From the NCBI RefSeq assembly GCF_019578655.1, contig NC_063258.1, positions 2,914,001 through 2,978,000 on the forward strand: DNA of 64,000 bases, given 5' to 3'. Source of the DNA: Ricinus communis (Eukaryota; Streptophyta; Magnoliopsida; Malpighiales; Euphorbiaceae). Below, one piece after another: positions 23,151 to 36,728 of the stretch (positions within the stretch are counted from its first letter, which is position 1; every line of letters begins with the position of its first letter). The notes under the pieces were generated by a model. The model did not search any database, was not told the DNA's origin, and was given only the letters and a program-made list of their open reading frames with translations. Made by a program: the position numbers and the translations under genes.

Positions 23151-24050
23151 TCTACCCACCTTCCCTCTCTGAAGTGACAATTGGCATACAAGTCTCTGCT
23201 AGTTGCTATTTAAAGACAGACGCGAAAGCAATTCCAAACTTTCTGTGCAAGGAATTCTAAATTCTTTACACATGTGAAAGGGCTCGAGAGAGAATTCTCA
23301 TTAATTTCTCTTGCTTGGACATCTTTTTTCTTTGTTTTTTCTTTTTTCTTTTCCGGCCCAGACAAACATTTTCGAATCATTTTCTTGTTATGGTGCTTGG
23401 TTGAAAATCGTTCTTTAATCCCATACCATGTGATCGCAGTTTCCTTATCTCTCAATCAATTAGTTAAACATATAAACAATTCTATCTGAAGTAATCCTAC
23501 CTTTACCCATTTCAGAATTGTTGACTTGCTGCTTGCTGGCTGGCTTGTTTTGGTAATCAGGGTATGTTGACTTGCTGTTGTTATTGGTAGCTATTTAGCT
23601 GCAATTGCATTGCTATTTTCCATTTCTTTTAGGGTACACCCGTATTTGAAAATATTTCCTGAATCAAAAACTTTTTGACAAGAAAACAGAACAGATTTGG
23701 AGATTAAATGTTCCAGCTAGTTATGAATTCCCTTGTAATTTTCTTTTAAGTAATGCCAACAAATTCTTACCAGAAAAAGAAAATAGAAAATTTAAATTTG
23801 ATAGAACTGGTGGCAGTCCTCTTATGAAACTTCATTCCTGGTGGTTGCAGAGGAAACAAGTGACTGTTCCTTTTATCCTTTCCCAGAAGTTTCTATGGGC
23901 ACATATTAATCTTGGACAACTTCTCTGGTATGTGACACTTCTTCATATCACATTTTTCCTCTATTTATTTTGTTTCATGATTTCTATCACGTTACATAGG
24001 TGTCTAAGTCAGACAAACCTACTCGCAAGATACACATTTATTTGAATATA
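23151..24050 (+). other. Possible relic of a transcribed gene
   Basis: This stretch is less AT-rich than its surroundings and looks like a gene start, with TATTTAAAG at 23209-23217 and then a CT-rich leader. At 23842 a TTGCAG acceptor precedes RKQVTVPFILSQKFLWAHIN, and LGQLL follows before a GTATGTG donor at about 23929. I do not recognise the peptide. No continuation was found downstream. It may be a fragment of a host gene or a transposon passenger. Confidence 0.25.
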
Positions 24051-27000
24051 GTAATACTTGATTCAAAATTTAGAAGTTTATTCGAGTTTTAATTTAATAA
24101 ATGATAATTTAAATATATAAATATATATAGCAATTATCAAATTGAGCTCAATTTTAATATTTAAATATAGAAAAATTGAAATTCCATTGAATTTTGAGTG
24201 AGTGTGAGTTGAGATTGACATTGTATTCACTCAACTCAGCAATAGATAACTTATTTCCTTCTATTTCGTCTTCTTTCACAAACTTAATATATAAGATAAA
24301 GATGCATACTTAATCCAAATTTTATCATTTTAATTTCTAACTTGAAATGGGATTATCCTCCAATGTCAATATTATAAAATGTTAAAATTCTGCTAAAAAA
24401 TTACATAATTTATGAAATAGAATTACATAGAGAATTGAACGGTTTGAGTATTAAATTGCCCTTTGAACTTTCTGATTATGTTCTTTAAGTCATCTTCAAT
24501 TAACTTTTTTTTGTCAAATTAGTAGATACATTTTTAGAAATAGTCAATTAGCCTCGTCAGCCTTTATCAAATGTCTGAAAGACATACTGTAGCCATCAAA
24601 TTATGTAGATGCTATTTTTTAGTAATAATGAGTCAAGTAGTAGAATACACGTGAATAAAAAAAACTTCAGCTAAAATGGCTGAATCAGGTGATGGAAGCT
24701 GCAATTGGCTACTAAAATCAAGCCAATTAGGGGAGAGAACAGTAGAGAGGCGTGTTAGGGTAATGGCGACAACGAATTAGAAAGGAGAGCTAGGGGATCG
24801 AAGAAAAACTGCTAGATCTTTTATCAGGTATGAGAGTAACATTGTTTAGGAGAAATGTGCAGATTTTGAGGAACTGAGCAAATTATAAATTATTAACTAA
24901 ATTAAAATATAAAAGTAACTTCTTTAGACCAAAATAACTTCTTTGCACTACCACCAGAGACAGGGGCGGTGGTGCATGGGTTCATTGTTGGTTGTGCGGT
25001 TTTAGGCTTTATTCATTACATTGTCTTATAACATTGTTCCTGATGGTCATAACCATGGGACTATCGTTGTTTTCAATTTAAACCCAAATAACTCTTATTT
25101 TTTATCTCAAAGAAATTGTGAAGATTGAAGAGTGACGAGTGAAGAAATTCTTTCACTTTTATAACCTATTACAAACCCTAGAAATGATTTAAAAAGGGAA
25201 GAAGGGGAAAACGCATAATTAGATGCCTTTTTGTCTTCTTCTTTTTTAATTACCATAGTTTTGAATGAACAATATATCTATGTCATTATACACATTATTA
25301 ATAGCATACGCCTCATAAAATTTAGATAGATTTATATAAAATATTTAAGAAATCAAGATTCATTTATAAAATTATTAAAAGCTATTATCTTTTAATTTTT
25401 TAAATTATTACCGGCTAATAAAATCTATCAAAATTAATCTATCATGATCAACAATACCGTTTCACCACTACTAATATTGTTAAAACAAACAGCTTTTAAT
25501 ATATAACAAATTTATAATCCAACACTACCATTGTGCCTCTTTATCATCCTCTATTTATTATCTCTACTCATTATTTGAAAGATATATATATAAATTATCA
25601 TTAGCATTTACAAACATAATCATTTATCACTATAACAAAATAAACATTAATTTCAGAGTCAAAATCATCGCCAACATCAATACAAATAAAAAAAAAATTA
25701 CTATCAACATTAATTTTTTATTTGCTCTAAAAAAATCTAAAATATCTAAGAAAAGCTTAATGTATAAATTTAATCAAACAATTAAATTAATTATAATTTG
25801 ATTATTTTGAACAAGGTCAAATATAGGCAAAATAAATTTGCTATAAAAGCTAATAAAACCTGACACAAAATTGAAGTGCCAAATTTAAACACCTTTCATA
25901 TCCTTTTTCCAAAAAAAGTCACTTGGGGTTTGAGCTGCAATAAATTTGTAGAATGGAACCACGAAGCTTTCTACTCCTTTTGTTTCCCTAAAACTTTCAA
26001 TTTTGATTTGTTGCTTTATATTGTGAAGAGCTACATATGGATTTGTAGGCAAAACACAGAAATTATTCCTATAATAACAGCAATAATTTAAATGGTTTAT
26101 TAAATTCGTGAAATATAAAAGTTTAACCGTGAAAAGTTTTTATTTTTTAAATGAAATTAAATAAATTATTCCTTATTATTATTATTTTAAATATAAATAT
26201 TTTTATTTAAATTTAAATTTCATTTAAGATATATTTATATAAAACAAATTTAATTAATAATAAAATAAATTTATATAATGGGACTCAATAAAAGATAGTA
26301 AAAGATGTAGTAGTTTAAAAATTAATAATATATAAAATTAGAAATTGATATATACTTAGCATTATATCATATAAATTTATTAATTAATATATTTATTATA
26401 TCTAGATTAATTAATATTAGAAATATAACTAATTATTTTAAAATAGGAAGTTATTAATTACTAAATAAAATTCTTAAAATTAGTAATCATTATGTAATTA
26501 AAAATAACATATTAATATAGTAATTTAATATTTATGTATAAATAGTAATATTATATTAATTGTTTATTTTATATATAAACTTTTTTAATGTCTCAAAATT
26601 TGTATATATGTAGCTAATTTACTGAAAATATTAAATATAAAGTATTTATTCTCTTACACGAGAGGAGAGAGAAATTCACTTGACTTTTTTTGTTCCAAGA
26701 TGGGATGGAGAAATAATAGATTGCTGATAAATAGAAAAAAGAAATAATATAAAAAAATTGTCCGTGTCATTATTCACGATGGTCACATTGCAACCGCGAG
26801 ACGTGCCAGAAAATTCAGCCACGTTGTTGCTTTAAACTTGGGCAACATGACACTCATTGCCGTGTTGTCTCCCAAATCTTTAATGATTTTCATTATTTTA
26901 TCTCTTTTTATGATTTCTTCCCTTTCCTTGGTTTTCCTTTTAGAATTAGATGCATTTAAGATTTGAAACAAAGTTTTAAAGTTTAATCTGGCTTCTAAAC

Positions 27001-28984
27001 TTTAAGGTAAGGCCTAATTTAACAATTTTCTTTTTAATTTTTATAATAAATTTAGAGGCTAAAACCTTTTGAATATTTTCAGTATGGTATTTCTGTAGTG
27101 AGTAAGGTGCATATACTATGAAAAGGATCTGCCCATTGCTCAATTTGGCCACTTCATATTTTATTCATGCTCAATTTGATTTTTAAAAATATAATTTAAC
27201 TATAATTTAATCATTTAATTGAATTTATATGTTGAGTTTTTCATATATATATTTTTTAATTTTAATTAGTTAGTTGAGTAAATATAGAACTTGGTTCCAT
27301 GATTTTGACAATGACTTTAATCCCTTAGATTGTGCTTATTTCCTTGTAGTGATGATTATTGTATAAATCAGTGCTGATGGTCATTATACATGTATTATTT
27401 TTTCAATTGATGAACAAAATAATAGTATCAAGCCTGACAAAAAGACGATGTTGGCAATGTTCACTATAAATTATCATTTATGCTTTTATTTGATAGTAAT
27501 AATTAGTTGACTATTGGCGAGCTAAAATATTATTAAAAATAATAATCAATGATTTTAATATTATATAAGAATTTTAATAAAAATACAATAAAATATTTAA
27601 ATATTAGACAATTATATAACATGAATGATTTGCTAATAAATTTTACTATAATTATAATTCTGTAAATTATTGGCAATTTTAAGATAATCACAATTTTAAT
27701 TTTTTTTAATAAAATACAATTCGAAAAAGTCAAGATAAATTTAAAATATAATACTTGCATAATTAAGAGTGAGGAAAAAATTTATAAATGAATGGATGAA
27801 GTTTTAAATTAAGTCATAAGAGAAAAAAGAGAAAACAATAACGTATTAAAAAAAATATGTCAAATCAAGAAAAATTATGGAGAATGTAAAAAGTGTCATA
27901 TAAAAAGAATAAAACTATACTACAATATCTCATAATAAATTCTTGCAAGAAAAAAGTATAGAAATAACTTTAAAAAATAGAAAAGTACATCTCAGAAAAA
28001 AAGTATCTTTTAAAATATTATTTTTAATTATATAAAGAGATTATAAATTTAAATTTAACTAATTTGGTATATAAAAAGTTGAGAATGATAAAAGATATTT
28101 TTTTTTAATCCGTAAGAAATAAAGTTAGAATGAACATGAAAATAATAAAAAAATTGAGTTGAAAAATATAATTTATCACTTGTGACTAAAATAGAATAAA
28201 TTTCAAGAAGAGAAAATAAATGACTAAAATATAAAAAGTTAAGGGTTTTTTTTTTGTTGAAAATAAAATATTAGAACTTACGGAAAAAGAATTATATGTG
28301 GAGCAATAGAAGAAAATAAAATAAAAAATTAGTATTAAAGAGCAATAAAAAAGAAAAAATAAAAAGTTGAAATGAAACTTTTAATTATTTTATTTTAAGA
28401 GAATAAAGTGAAAGTCCAAGAAGAATAGAATAATATACATCTCAATTAATAAAAAAAAAATAGAGAGAGCCATAGAGGAAAAAAGAATCTTGATTAAAAC
28501 ATTATTTTCATATATATAATAGTTATTTTGTTCATTCATATAATAGATTGTTATACATAAGGGTCAATTATTATGTTTTGTACTTAATTTTTAATAATTT
28601 CATTATAATTAAAGATAATTATCAATAAAGAGAATAAAAAAGTGTAAAGGAATAATAGAACAAAAAATTGAAATATGATAGGGTTACAAAATACATAAAA
28701 TGGCAGCCAATTTTACTTTGCTTTGGTGTGTATAATTTTAATCTTAAATATTATATATATAATGAATTAAATTTAAAATAATATAATGATAAAGAATCAG
28801 TCTTAAAATAATAGTTTAAACTTTTAAATGATAAAAAAATTAAATATTTAATAATGAGATCATCAAAAACATATAACTAATTAATTTTTATAATACATAA
28901 AAACTATTGATGACTTTATCAATAAAAACTATTAATTTAAACTTTTAATATAATTAAGTAAAAATTAACAAAAAAATTACAAGC
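24051..28984. other. AT-rich intergenic DNA, no gene found
   Basis: About 4.9 kb with very high AT content and frequent stops in all frames. The open frames at 25876-26091 and 26783-26971 (minus) are short and unlike anything I recognise. A few phrases, such as GCCCTTTGAACTTTCTG at 24461, resemble the ends of Mutator-like MITEs, but no partner end was found. Confidence 0.5.
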
Positions 28985-30010
28985 CTCAATAGCACATAAT
29001 TATTTATCTTTATGAACCAATAAAAGGGTTGAATTGATGAATGGAAGATTGATAACAAATTAATATTTTAAAGGATTGAAAGAAGTAGAGAAGAAGGAAA
29101 ACAAGTATTATGTTAACTAGCCTTATATCCACTCTCCAATATCCAATTATGAATTCATTGGAACATACACACAATAAAATGGAGGCTTTTTAAGCTCACT
29201 CCTAACATAGTATTTAGAGCTCACACCAAATCTTACACTTGTGTTTAAGGCTCACACACAACCTTACAAGAGTTTTTCCTAAAGGCTAACTCTCAAACAC
29301 AATCCAAGTATTTTGACTAACACTCAAATCCCACAAGAGCATTCAAAGCTCTACAAGAACTGTTTCAAGTTTAGATATACAAGAAATTAATAATAAAAAA
29401 AGGTGTGACAAATATTAAGTAATAAATTGGCACAATTGAAGGTTGTTGATCAACCATAAAATAATCTTTCGAGAGAGTTTATTTATATCCCCTTAAAGCC
29501 AAAGAGCCATTACAAATAGGTTATAAACCAATATATTGCTTAAAGCTCTAGATGGTGCATTAACTGCACTATCGAACATAGTCACGATTGCTATATCCAT
29601 ATCGTGCTCACAACTAGCATATTATGATTAAGTCCGCTTATGTCGCAGTCATAATCCATGTGGCACTTTGTGATTCACCGTGTTAGAGATAACCATTAAT
29701 GATCAATCTAATGGGCAATTTTTATATGAGGATGAGTGCCTTCTAGAACTTTAAGTTGGAAATAACTCATGGCACTCCAAGTTTCATACAATAATAGCAT
29801 TAAAAATTAGGTTTGAAATTCCTTTTGCTTATGTGCCTTGTTGCTTTTGATTTGGGTTTAAACACACTCTTTTCTTTTTCATACTTGCAAGAACAATTTT
29901 AACTTTTTGCCCTTTGCTTATACATAAAGGATGTTTAGCTTTTTAAGGCTTGCCTTATGGAGCTTCCCCTTTTCATTTAAGATTGGGAGCTTTGGTGTGT
30001 GCCTTGGCCT
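28985..30010 (-). repeat. Copia LTR-like segment A
   Basis: It shares about 700 bp of alignable sequence with 32155-32860. By position it would be the 3' LTR of a minus-strand element. Confidence 0.55.
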
Positions 30011-30025
30011 TTTTATCAACACAAT

Positions 30026-30863
30026 TTATAGTAGAGGTTTATGGTGTTGAGACCTTGATTTGCTCTTACTTTCCACAACCATAGCAAGTGAGATCAATTT
30101 CTTTTCCTTGTTATTGTTAAAGCTTGAGTTTGAGTTGGAGGATGACATTTTAAATGGTATTTTTTCTCTTTTTCTATTCTTCATGATCTCATTAACTCTC
30201 CTAGAAAGTATAGCCAATTCTTCATCCCCACTTTCATTTGATTCAGATGCACTTGAGCTATCACTCTCTTGATGTTGGTTTATTCTTGACTTCTCTTTTC
30301 TTTTCTTGCTCTTCTTCTTTCTTAAGAGTCATCTCATGGGTGAGTAATTTCTTAATAAGCTCATCCGCTGACACCTTCCATAAGTCCTCATTAGCTTTTT
30401 TCAGTGCTTGCCACCCTTGAACCATAGTTCTCTAGTAGTAAAATTTTGAGTAATTTGTTGTTAGTGTTAACAAATTCATAGTGCTTACCCAACTTTCTCA
30501 AGTTGTTGATGGTTCCAGTTGGTGATGCTCTCGTTTGGCTTCATCTTAAAGAGCTGATAGTCCATTACTAAGAGTTGTATCTTATTGGATTTTACTTATT
30601 TTGTACCCTCATAATAGTTCTTTAATGTCTTCCAAATCTTATAGGTGGTAGGAAGATGTTGGACTCTTTCACATCCCTCATTTGATAGAGAGCTAAGAAG
30701 GATGATCATGACTTTTTTATTTTTAGCATTTGCTTTTCTATGAGCTTCCACCCATTCAACTCTATTAAGAGAAATATCTACACATTGTTAGAGGCTTATA
30801 TTCCTTTCTAATACAATCCCAAATGTTTACCATATCACTATCCAAGACTCTTTCATTGGCCAT
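30026..30863 (-). pseudogene. Copia-type gag (UBN2 family), broken
   Basis: The minus strand starts at ATG 30863 and includes LLVMDYQLFKMKPNESI, the most conserved part of the plant copia gag domain UBN2. Upstream lies ERVQHLPTTYKIWKTLKNYY (usual form A-x-E-I-W-D-x-L-x-x-x-Y). Downstream are pieces like the helix that ends in L-M-T-H-E, and a serine/lysine-rich tail. Several stops and frameshifts break it. It lies next to the primer-site-like sequence at about 30925, as expected for a gag start. Confidence 0.75.
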
Positions 30864-30925
30864 CTTGATCTTTGACTCTTGCACTTAAACTTAATAAAGA
30901 GTAATAAACTTTGATACTACTTGTA

Positions 30926-32150
30926 GTTCCAATGGTAACTTGGGGGGGGGGGGGGTGGAATTGGTTAGAATCAAAAGCCAAAAATCAAAACTTAAACAAA
31001 TAAGGAATGAGACACAAGCACACAACACAAGAATTTTATAGTGGTTCGGCCAACTCTTGTCTACATCCACTCCTTAACTATCCTCTTGAGATTTTTACTA
31101 ACAAATAGAATTATAATCTAACTTTATTTAAGTTTTTTTTCACAAGGCTAAGAATAAACCTAAGTATAGTTTTCAAGGTTCACACTCTAACCCAATCTAA
31201 GATTCTCAATCTTAGTTATAATAGCAGTTAATCCCTTACCTAAGTGCCAACCTAACCCTTTTAAGCTTTGAATATAAAAATTAATTACTCAACTACTCAA
31301 AGATTCAAGCCCTCTCTTGAATCTTCAATACAAGAAGAATTTAATATAGAAATAGAGGTTGTTGAGAGATATACCAAATATGAGGCTCAAGTAAATGCTC
31401 TTGCTAATCCTAAAACCATTAAAAATGATATTTTTTTATATAGTTTTAGGGAAAATAAAAATATTATACCCTCGTTACATGCAAATATAGCCATTTCAAC
31501 AACCTTAAAAAATACAGGTTTATGGCTGGAAAGAAATGTTCAAGACCATGAATGTCTCAGCGCCAAATTCATATTTAAAATCTAAAGTTCGTCATGTCTA
31601 TAAAGAAAAGTTCATGATTGAGAAGACATCTTTCATGATTGGGAATTTTTATTCATTGTTGGGAATATTTTCATGGCCAGAAACTTTGGTCGTGAAGGCT
31701 ACTGGACTTATCAAGAAAAAGTTCTTCACAGGGTAAAACTTTCTTCACAGTTGCGAAGCTTTCTTTCACGACTGGAAATATTTCTTTATGGCCATGAAGG
31801 ACTACATTCACAGTTACAAATGTTGGCCCTAAATGCTTTAACAATCTTGAAAATTGAAGGATGAAACATTCTTCATGGGTGTGACTTAATGTTCAAGAGC
31901 ACGAAAATAGGTCTTCACAGCTAGGAAGGTTCCCCATGAACCCTTTTGTCCTTTTTGATGCGATTCTTTAGTTATTCATGGCTGAAAAGGTCAGATTTAC
32001 GGCTGGGGAGACTCTTTCATGGCCGTGAAGTTGTCTTAACGTAGAAAAGAATCAAGAATTTGATTCAACTATCTTTGCACATAAACACTTAGTGAAAAGT
32101 TAGATAATCTTAATTATTTATGACTATTAAAATAAGATTAAGACTCTCAA
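30926..32150 (-). repeat. Copia LTR-like segment B with CACGGCC-type repeats
   Basis: It contains 14 consecutive G residues at 30942-30955 followed by TGGAATTGG, a form common at the end of plant copia LTRs. Between about 31600 and 32040 there are repeated variants of TTCACGGCCGTGAAG. The frames at 31268-31585 and elsewhere in this stretch look accidental. Confidence 0.55.
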
Positions 32151-32154
32151 GGTT

Positions 32155-33180
32155 TAACATTATTTATTTGCCCTTATAAACCAAGAAAGGGTAGGGTTGA
32201 AGTGGAGAATGAAGATTGATGATAAATTAAAATTTTAGAGGATTTAAATAAGTATAGAAGAAGGAATATAAGAATTTTAGTGGTTCGGGTGTTAATTATC
32301 CATTCCCCAATATCCAATTGCGTATTCCACTAGAACATACACATAATACAACTTAGTGTTTAGGACACACCCCAAATCTTACTTTTGTGCTTAAGACTCA
32401 AATACAACCTTATAACAATTTTTTTCTAGAGACTAACTTTCAAACCCAACTTAAGTATTTTGGCTAATAATCAAACCCTCAAAAAAGTATTTAAAAGTTT
32501 ACAATAACCATTTCAAGGTTAGATACATAAGCAACTAATAGAAAAAAGGTGTGAAAAATGTTAAGCAATAAATTGACACAATTGAATATTAATAATCAAT
32601 TATAAACTGACTTTTAGAGGGGGTATTCATATTCCTTTAAAGCTTAAAAATCGTTACAAATAGATTATAGGCCAGTACATTGCTTGAAGCTCTAGATAGT
32701 GCCTTAAATGCACTGTCAGAGCACACTCGTGGTAGCCACACCAATATCGTGCTTACAATAGGCATATTGCAATCAAAACACTTATGTTGCGGTTGCGATA
32801 CTTAAAGGTGCAACAATTATAATCCTTGTGGCACTCTGTGATTCGTCGTGTCAGAGATAAGTGTTTGTGGTCTTTCTAATGGGCATGAACATTGAGGTTG
32901 CACTTGCTGCATTGCGGTCACGATCTCTCCTAAACAAGGAATTTAAGGTAGTAAGCCATGTCGTAGTCGCGATGAAAACCTCTATCTTTATTGCCTTCAT
33001 TTTTTCATTTCTCACAGTTACGATATCCTTACTCGCGGTTATGATATGGCCTTTGCTCTAATGGCTACAAAAATATGAATGTCGTGGTCGTAACATGCTA
33101 ATGATAGTCGTGATTTAGGAGACATGAGTGAAAATATGAAATCCTTAGGCATGATAAGTGCCTTCAAAATAAACACTCGA
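32155..33180 (-). repeat. Copia LTR-like segment C
   Basis: It is similar to segment A over its first 700 bp. It includes several CATCGTGGTCGCGAT-like phrases at 32700-33120, which also occur at 29560-29700. Confidence 0.55.
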
Positions 33181-33191
33181 AAGCCAATGTT

Positions 33192-34526
33192 TAGGGGTGT
33201 AAACGAGCAGAGCTTTTCAATGTTTAGGCTCGGCTCCAGGAATTTAACTGAGCTCGAGCTAGATAATTTTTTTATGTTTTAGAACTCAAGCTCGGCTTAT
33301 TGTAATTTTGATATGTTCGAGCTCGGCTTGTAATTGGCTCGATAGTACATATAAAGGAGCCGAACTCGAGCTCGACTCGTTATTAGCTTGGTATTTATAT
33401 AAACGAGCTAAGCTCAGGCTCGACTCGATTCAAGCTCGTTAAGCAAGCTCGATTTCAAACTCATTAAGCAAGCTCGATTTTGCCAAACATATAGTTGTAA
33501 ATTTTACAATTATAAATAAATTATATATAAATTCAGAAACTAAAATAATTAAATCAAGTTCTTGATAAAAAAGAAGAAGAAGAAAGAGTCCAACAAACTC
33601 AATAGAATTCTATCTCAAACTCATTTCAAAGCCATTATAATTCAGTCAGGACTAGGGGTACAAACAAGTTGAGTCTAGCTTCATAAGCTTCAAATTAAGC
33701 ATATTACAAAAATATTTACCATATTAATTTATAATAATAGTTACTCTAGTACATTTCCTTTATGAGTTAGACTATAATACTTTTTATGTTATTTTATAAA
33801 ATTTTCACTTTATTTACAAGCTTCACATTAAGCATATTGTAAAAATATTTATTCATGCTTCGTTAATTTACAAATGTATAGACTATTAATTTCTAAATAT
33901 CTTTAAACATTTATATAATATATATTTGTTTATTCAACACTAAAACTACATAGTTTTATAATAATATCTTTAAGCATCTACATAATATATACTTGTTTAT
34001 TTAACACTAAAACTAAATAGTTTTAAAATAAAACAACATAGTTTATGTTGATTTAAGTTAACTATATTATACACAAAACTATATTATTGTTTTCATATAT
34101 AGTTTTTATTTTATATTCTATTTAAATTAATTTTTTGAAAAAATAAATAAATTGGTGAGACATTAATAATAATTAAATGTACATAATTAAACACCAATTT
34201 AGTTAACAATATTATTAAACTAGCACTTGATTTAATAACACTAAAATTATTCAATTAAAATATTTATAATTAAAACCTAATTTGTTGATATATATTATTA
34301 CTTTAACCTAATAAGAGTTGAGTTCTTGTAACATATTTATTTATTTTTCAATTAGAATATATTATTTATTTATTTATTAAGCTAACGCATGAGCCAGCTT
34401 GCGAGCTACTTAAACGAGCCAGCTCGTGAGCTTAGGCGAGTCGAGCACTATGAATAAACTCAAACGAGCTTTTACTAAGCCAAGCTTCAAGTAGCTCGTG
34501 AGCGGCTCGGCTCATTCGCTGCCTTA
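33192..34526. mobile_element. Non-autonomous hAT-like DNA transposon
   Basis: This 1335-bp segment begins TAGGGGTGTAAACGAGC and ends GAGCGGCTCGG then CTGCCTTA. The ends form an imperfect inverted repeat (about 14 of 22 positions). It is flanked by CCAATGTT (33184-33191) and CCAACGTT (34527-34534), an 8-bp target duplication with one difference, as expected for hAT elements. Both subterminal regions are full of GAGCTCG and CGAGCT motifs, a hAT-like trait. There is no transposase. Confidence 0.75.
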
Positions 34527-34534
34527 CCAACGTT

Positions 34535-36080
34535 AGAGTTACTCAATTTAGTTATCAAGGTCTAAATTAAGGGTGCTTAAGGTCTAAAAGAACTTAGGCT
34601 AACAATAATCATAAATTTTTTTAATGAATTAAAATATTTTTTTCTTAAGCATATTTTCTTGAGAGTTTTTAAAAATAAGCTAATAATTATTATAGTCAAA
34701 GGCTATTTTTTTTATATTTTCTTCATCATTTCTTTTAATTTTTTAAAGATGAAAATAAATATAAAATTAGAAATGAAGATGGAGATTAAAAATATAGAAT
34801 ATATAAATGATAAAATTGCGATTTATATTATAATGACTGTGGTGATAAATAATAATATTTTAATTCTTAAAAAAATATCACGAGACATAAAATCAATCTA
34901 AAGAAAATTATAAAATATAAAATTAGTAAAATATGAAAATTAAATTTTTTTAGTAATTTATAATTAATTGACGAGATGAAAATATTGTATTAATATTATT
35001 GGCTATTAGTATGATTTTAAAGATGAAAAGGAAAATAAAAAAATTAAAAATTTTTACCAATCTGTTAGAAACTGAGTTAGATGTTTGTAATAAATTTGTA
35101 ATATCTTTGAAAATTTATATTTATTATTTTTCATTTCAAACTTAAAAATAATAAAATTTAAATTTATTTTGTCACTGACATGTGATTTGCCTTTTTAACT
35201 TATGGTTTAAGTTTAATTTAGCTTATTATATATATATATATATATATTTTGAAGGCAATCATTATTTATATTTTTAGATAGCACGTTTAACAATTTCTTT
35301 TAAAAGAAAACTATTTAAATATTTAAAAATTAAATAAATCGTAAAATAAAATTTAATAATAAAATTCGAGAGCTAAATCAAACTTTATCCTTTAAGATTT
35401 CTTACATGAATTCTTTAGTGAGTGCCTGGTTCTTCTGCCGCCCGGTTTTTACCGTTGCATGCCCCTTTTCAAGTTCGGAACGTTACTCTTTTTTTCTTTT
35501 TCTTTCTTTCTCTTGCTCTGGTGGTGGTATATATTGAAAATCCAACGGCAATAAGGAAACAGTCTTCTCTAGTATTTCCCATTGCAGAAATAATTTATTC
35601 AATATGAAGTATAAATTGAAACTTAAGACCACTATTTTTTAAGAATAAATAAGTTAATTATCTAATTTATGGTTATTATAAAAGTTAAATTAACAGTTAT
35701 ATGTATAAATATTTTCAAATAAAAGATTATTTCAAATCTTATGAATTTAAAATATTTATAATCAGAATAATAGTAATAGTAAACATCATCTTTTTTATTT
35801 GAATAAATGAACTAATGGCAAATACGATTATTATATAAAAAGAAATACATATTTTGGCTTTATAATAACAATTTGAATGATTAGAAGAAAAAAGAAAATG
35901 GAAAGTGTAAGGAACAATTTGTTTTCCACAGCTTGGCAAAACCGAAAGCCATGAGCTGAACAGGCAATAAATCGGTATTAAAGGCGAAAGGCAAGAATCT
36001 TGCTTACCGCTTATTCTGAGCAAGGAAAAGCTACAACGCCCTTTTTCGCTAGCTAAGAAAAAGAAAAAAAGAAAAATCCT
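34535..36080. other. AT-rich intergenic and distal promoter region
   Basis: No gene is seen. An AT dinucleotide repeat lies at 35225-35247. A less AT-rich patch at 35410-35540 could be part of the promoter of the downstream calcium pump gene, but no element can be assigned. Confidence 0.4.
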
Positions 36081-36728
36081 TTGATTTATTATCAATTCTG
36101 GGAATTGCTTGTTTGCGACGGTACCATCAACACTGCTCGCAAAAATACAAAAGCCCTTTTGGACGGTGGTTACTGTTATATTGATGTTATTTCTCTCTCT
36201 CTATCTCAGACTTGGAGAGACACAGACAGGCTCAATAAGAAGAAGAGTTTTTATTTATTTATTTAAATTGTGGAGTTTGATATAGCAGCAGGTATGTCCT
36301 TCTGTTTATTACTATATTATTATTATTTTTATTATTATGTATTGGAAAAAAAAAGAAAAAGACAAACAGGGGCGGTGATATACTTTTACTGTGAAGTCGT
36401 TTTGTCGTTTCCGCCGATTACTAACTTCTTGTCACTAGTTCTTAATTTTTTTCTTTAGTTTCTAATTACTAATTTTTTTGAGTTTTTTTTTTAAAATATT
36501 TAGAAAACGCGTTTTGGTAAAAGCGACATTTTGTTCTAGAAAAAAGACAGAAAAAAAAAAATCTGGTATTGGGAAGTGAGACTTACAGTTGAAGCAAGAT
36601 TTGGAAAAGAAATGATTTTTTAGAAGTGGTAAAAAAAAATTAGTGGAAGAATTTGAATGGTGAAGAAAAGATCCAGAAGGGGCTAACTGAACTAACGGTG
36701 CCATCTCTCCTGCGACAGTTGAAACAAA
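36081..36728 (+). promoter_or_regulatory. Candidate 5' UTR of ACA10 with possible leader intron
   Basis: A CT-rich tract with ATCTCAG (36189-36210) is typical of plant leaders. GCAG then GTATGT at 36292 and CTCCTGCGACAG at 36718 are good donor and acceptor sites for a leader intron of 427 nt, leaving TTGAAACAAA directly before the start codon. An in-frame TGA at 36720-36722 supports ATG 36729 as the start. The transcription start was not located. Confidence 0.4.

Larger units (their letters stand above)
28985..33180 (-). mobile_element. Decayed Ty1/copia LTR retrotransposon mosaic
   Basis: Three related LTR-like segments lie at about 28985-30010, 30926-32150 and 32155-33180. The first and third resemble each other most (both have CCCCAATATCCAATT or a close variant, and AGCTCTAGATGGTGC or a close variant). 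A copia gag remnant sits on the minus strand at 30026-30863. AAGTAGTATCAAAG on the minus strand at about 30925, next to the second segment, resembles a tRNA-Met primer site, which makes that segment the 5' LTR of the gag-bearing copy. Pol is absent. The boundaries are approximate. Confidence 0.65.

Noticed and set aside
31268..31585. 105-codon plus-strand frame in copia segment B
   Set aside because: It has no recognisable domain, lies in LTR-like sequence and is opposite to the element's gag orientation.
35739..36095. 118-codon minus-strand frame upstream of ACA10
   Set aside because: It is rich in phenylalanine and isoleucine from AT-rich DNA and shows no known motif or splice context.
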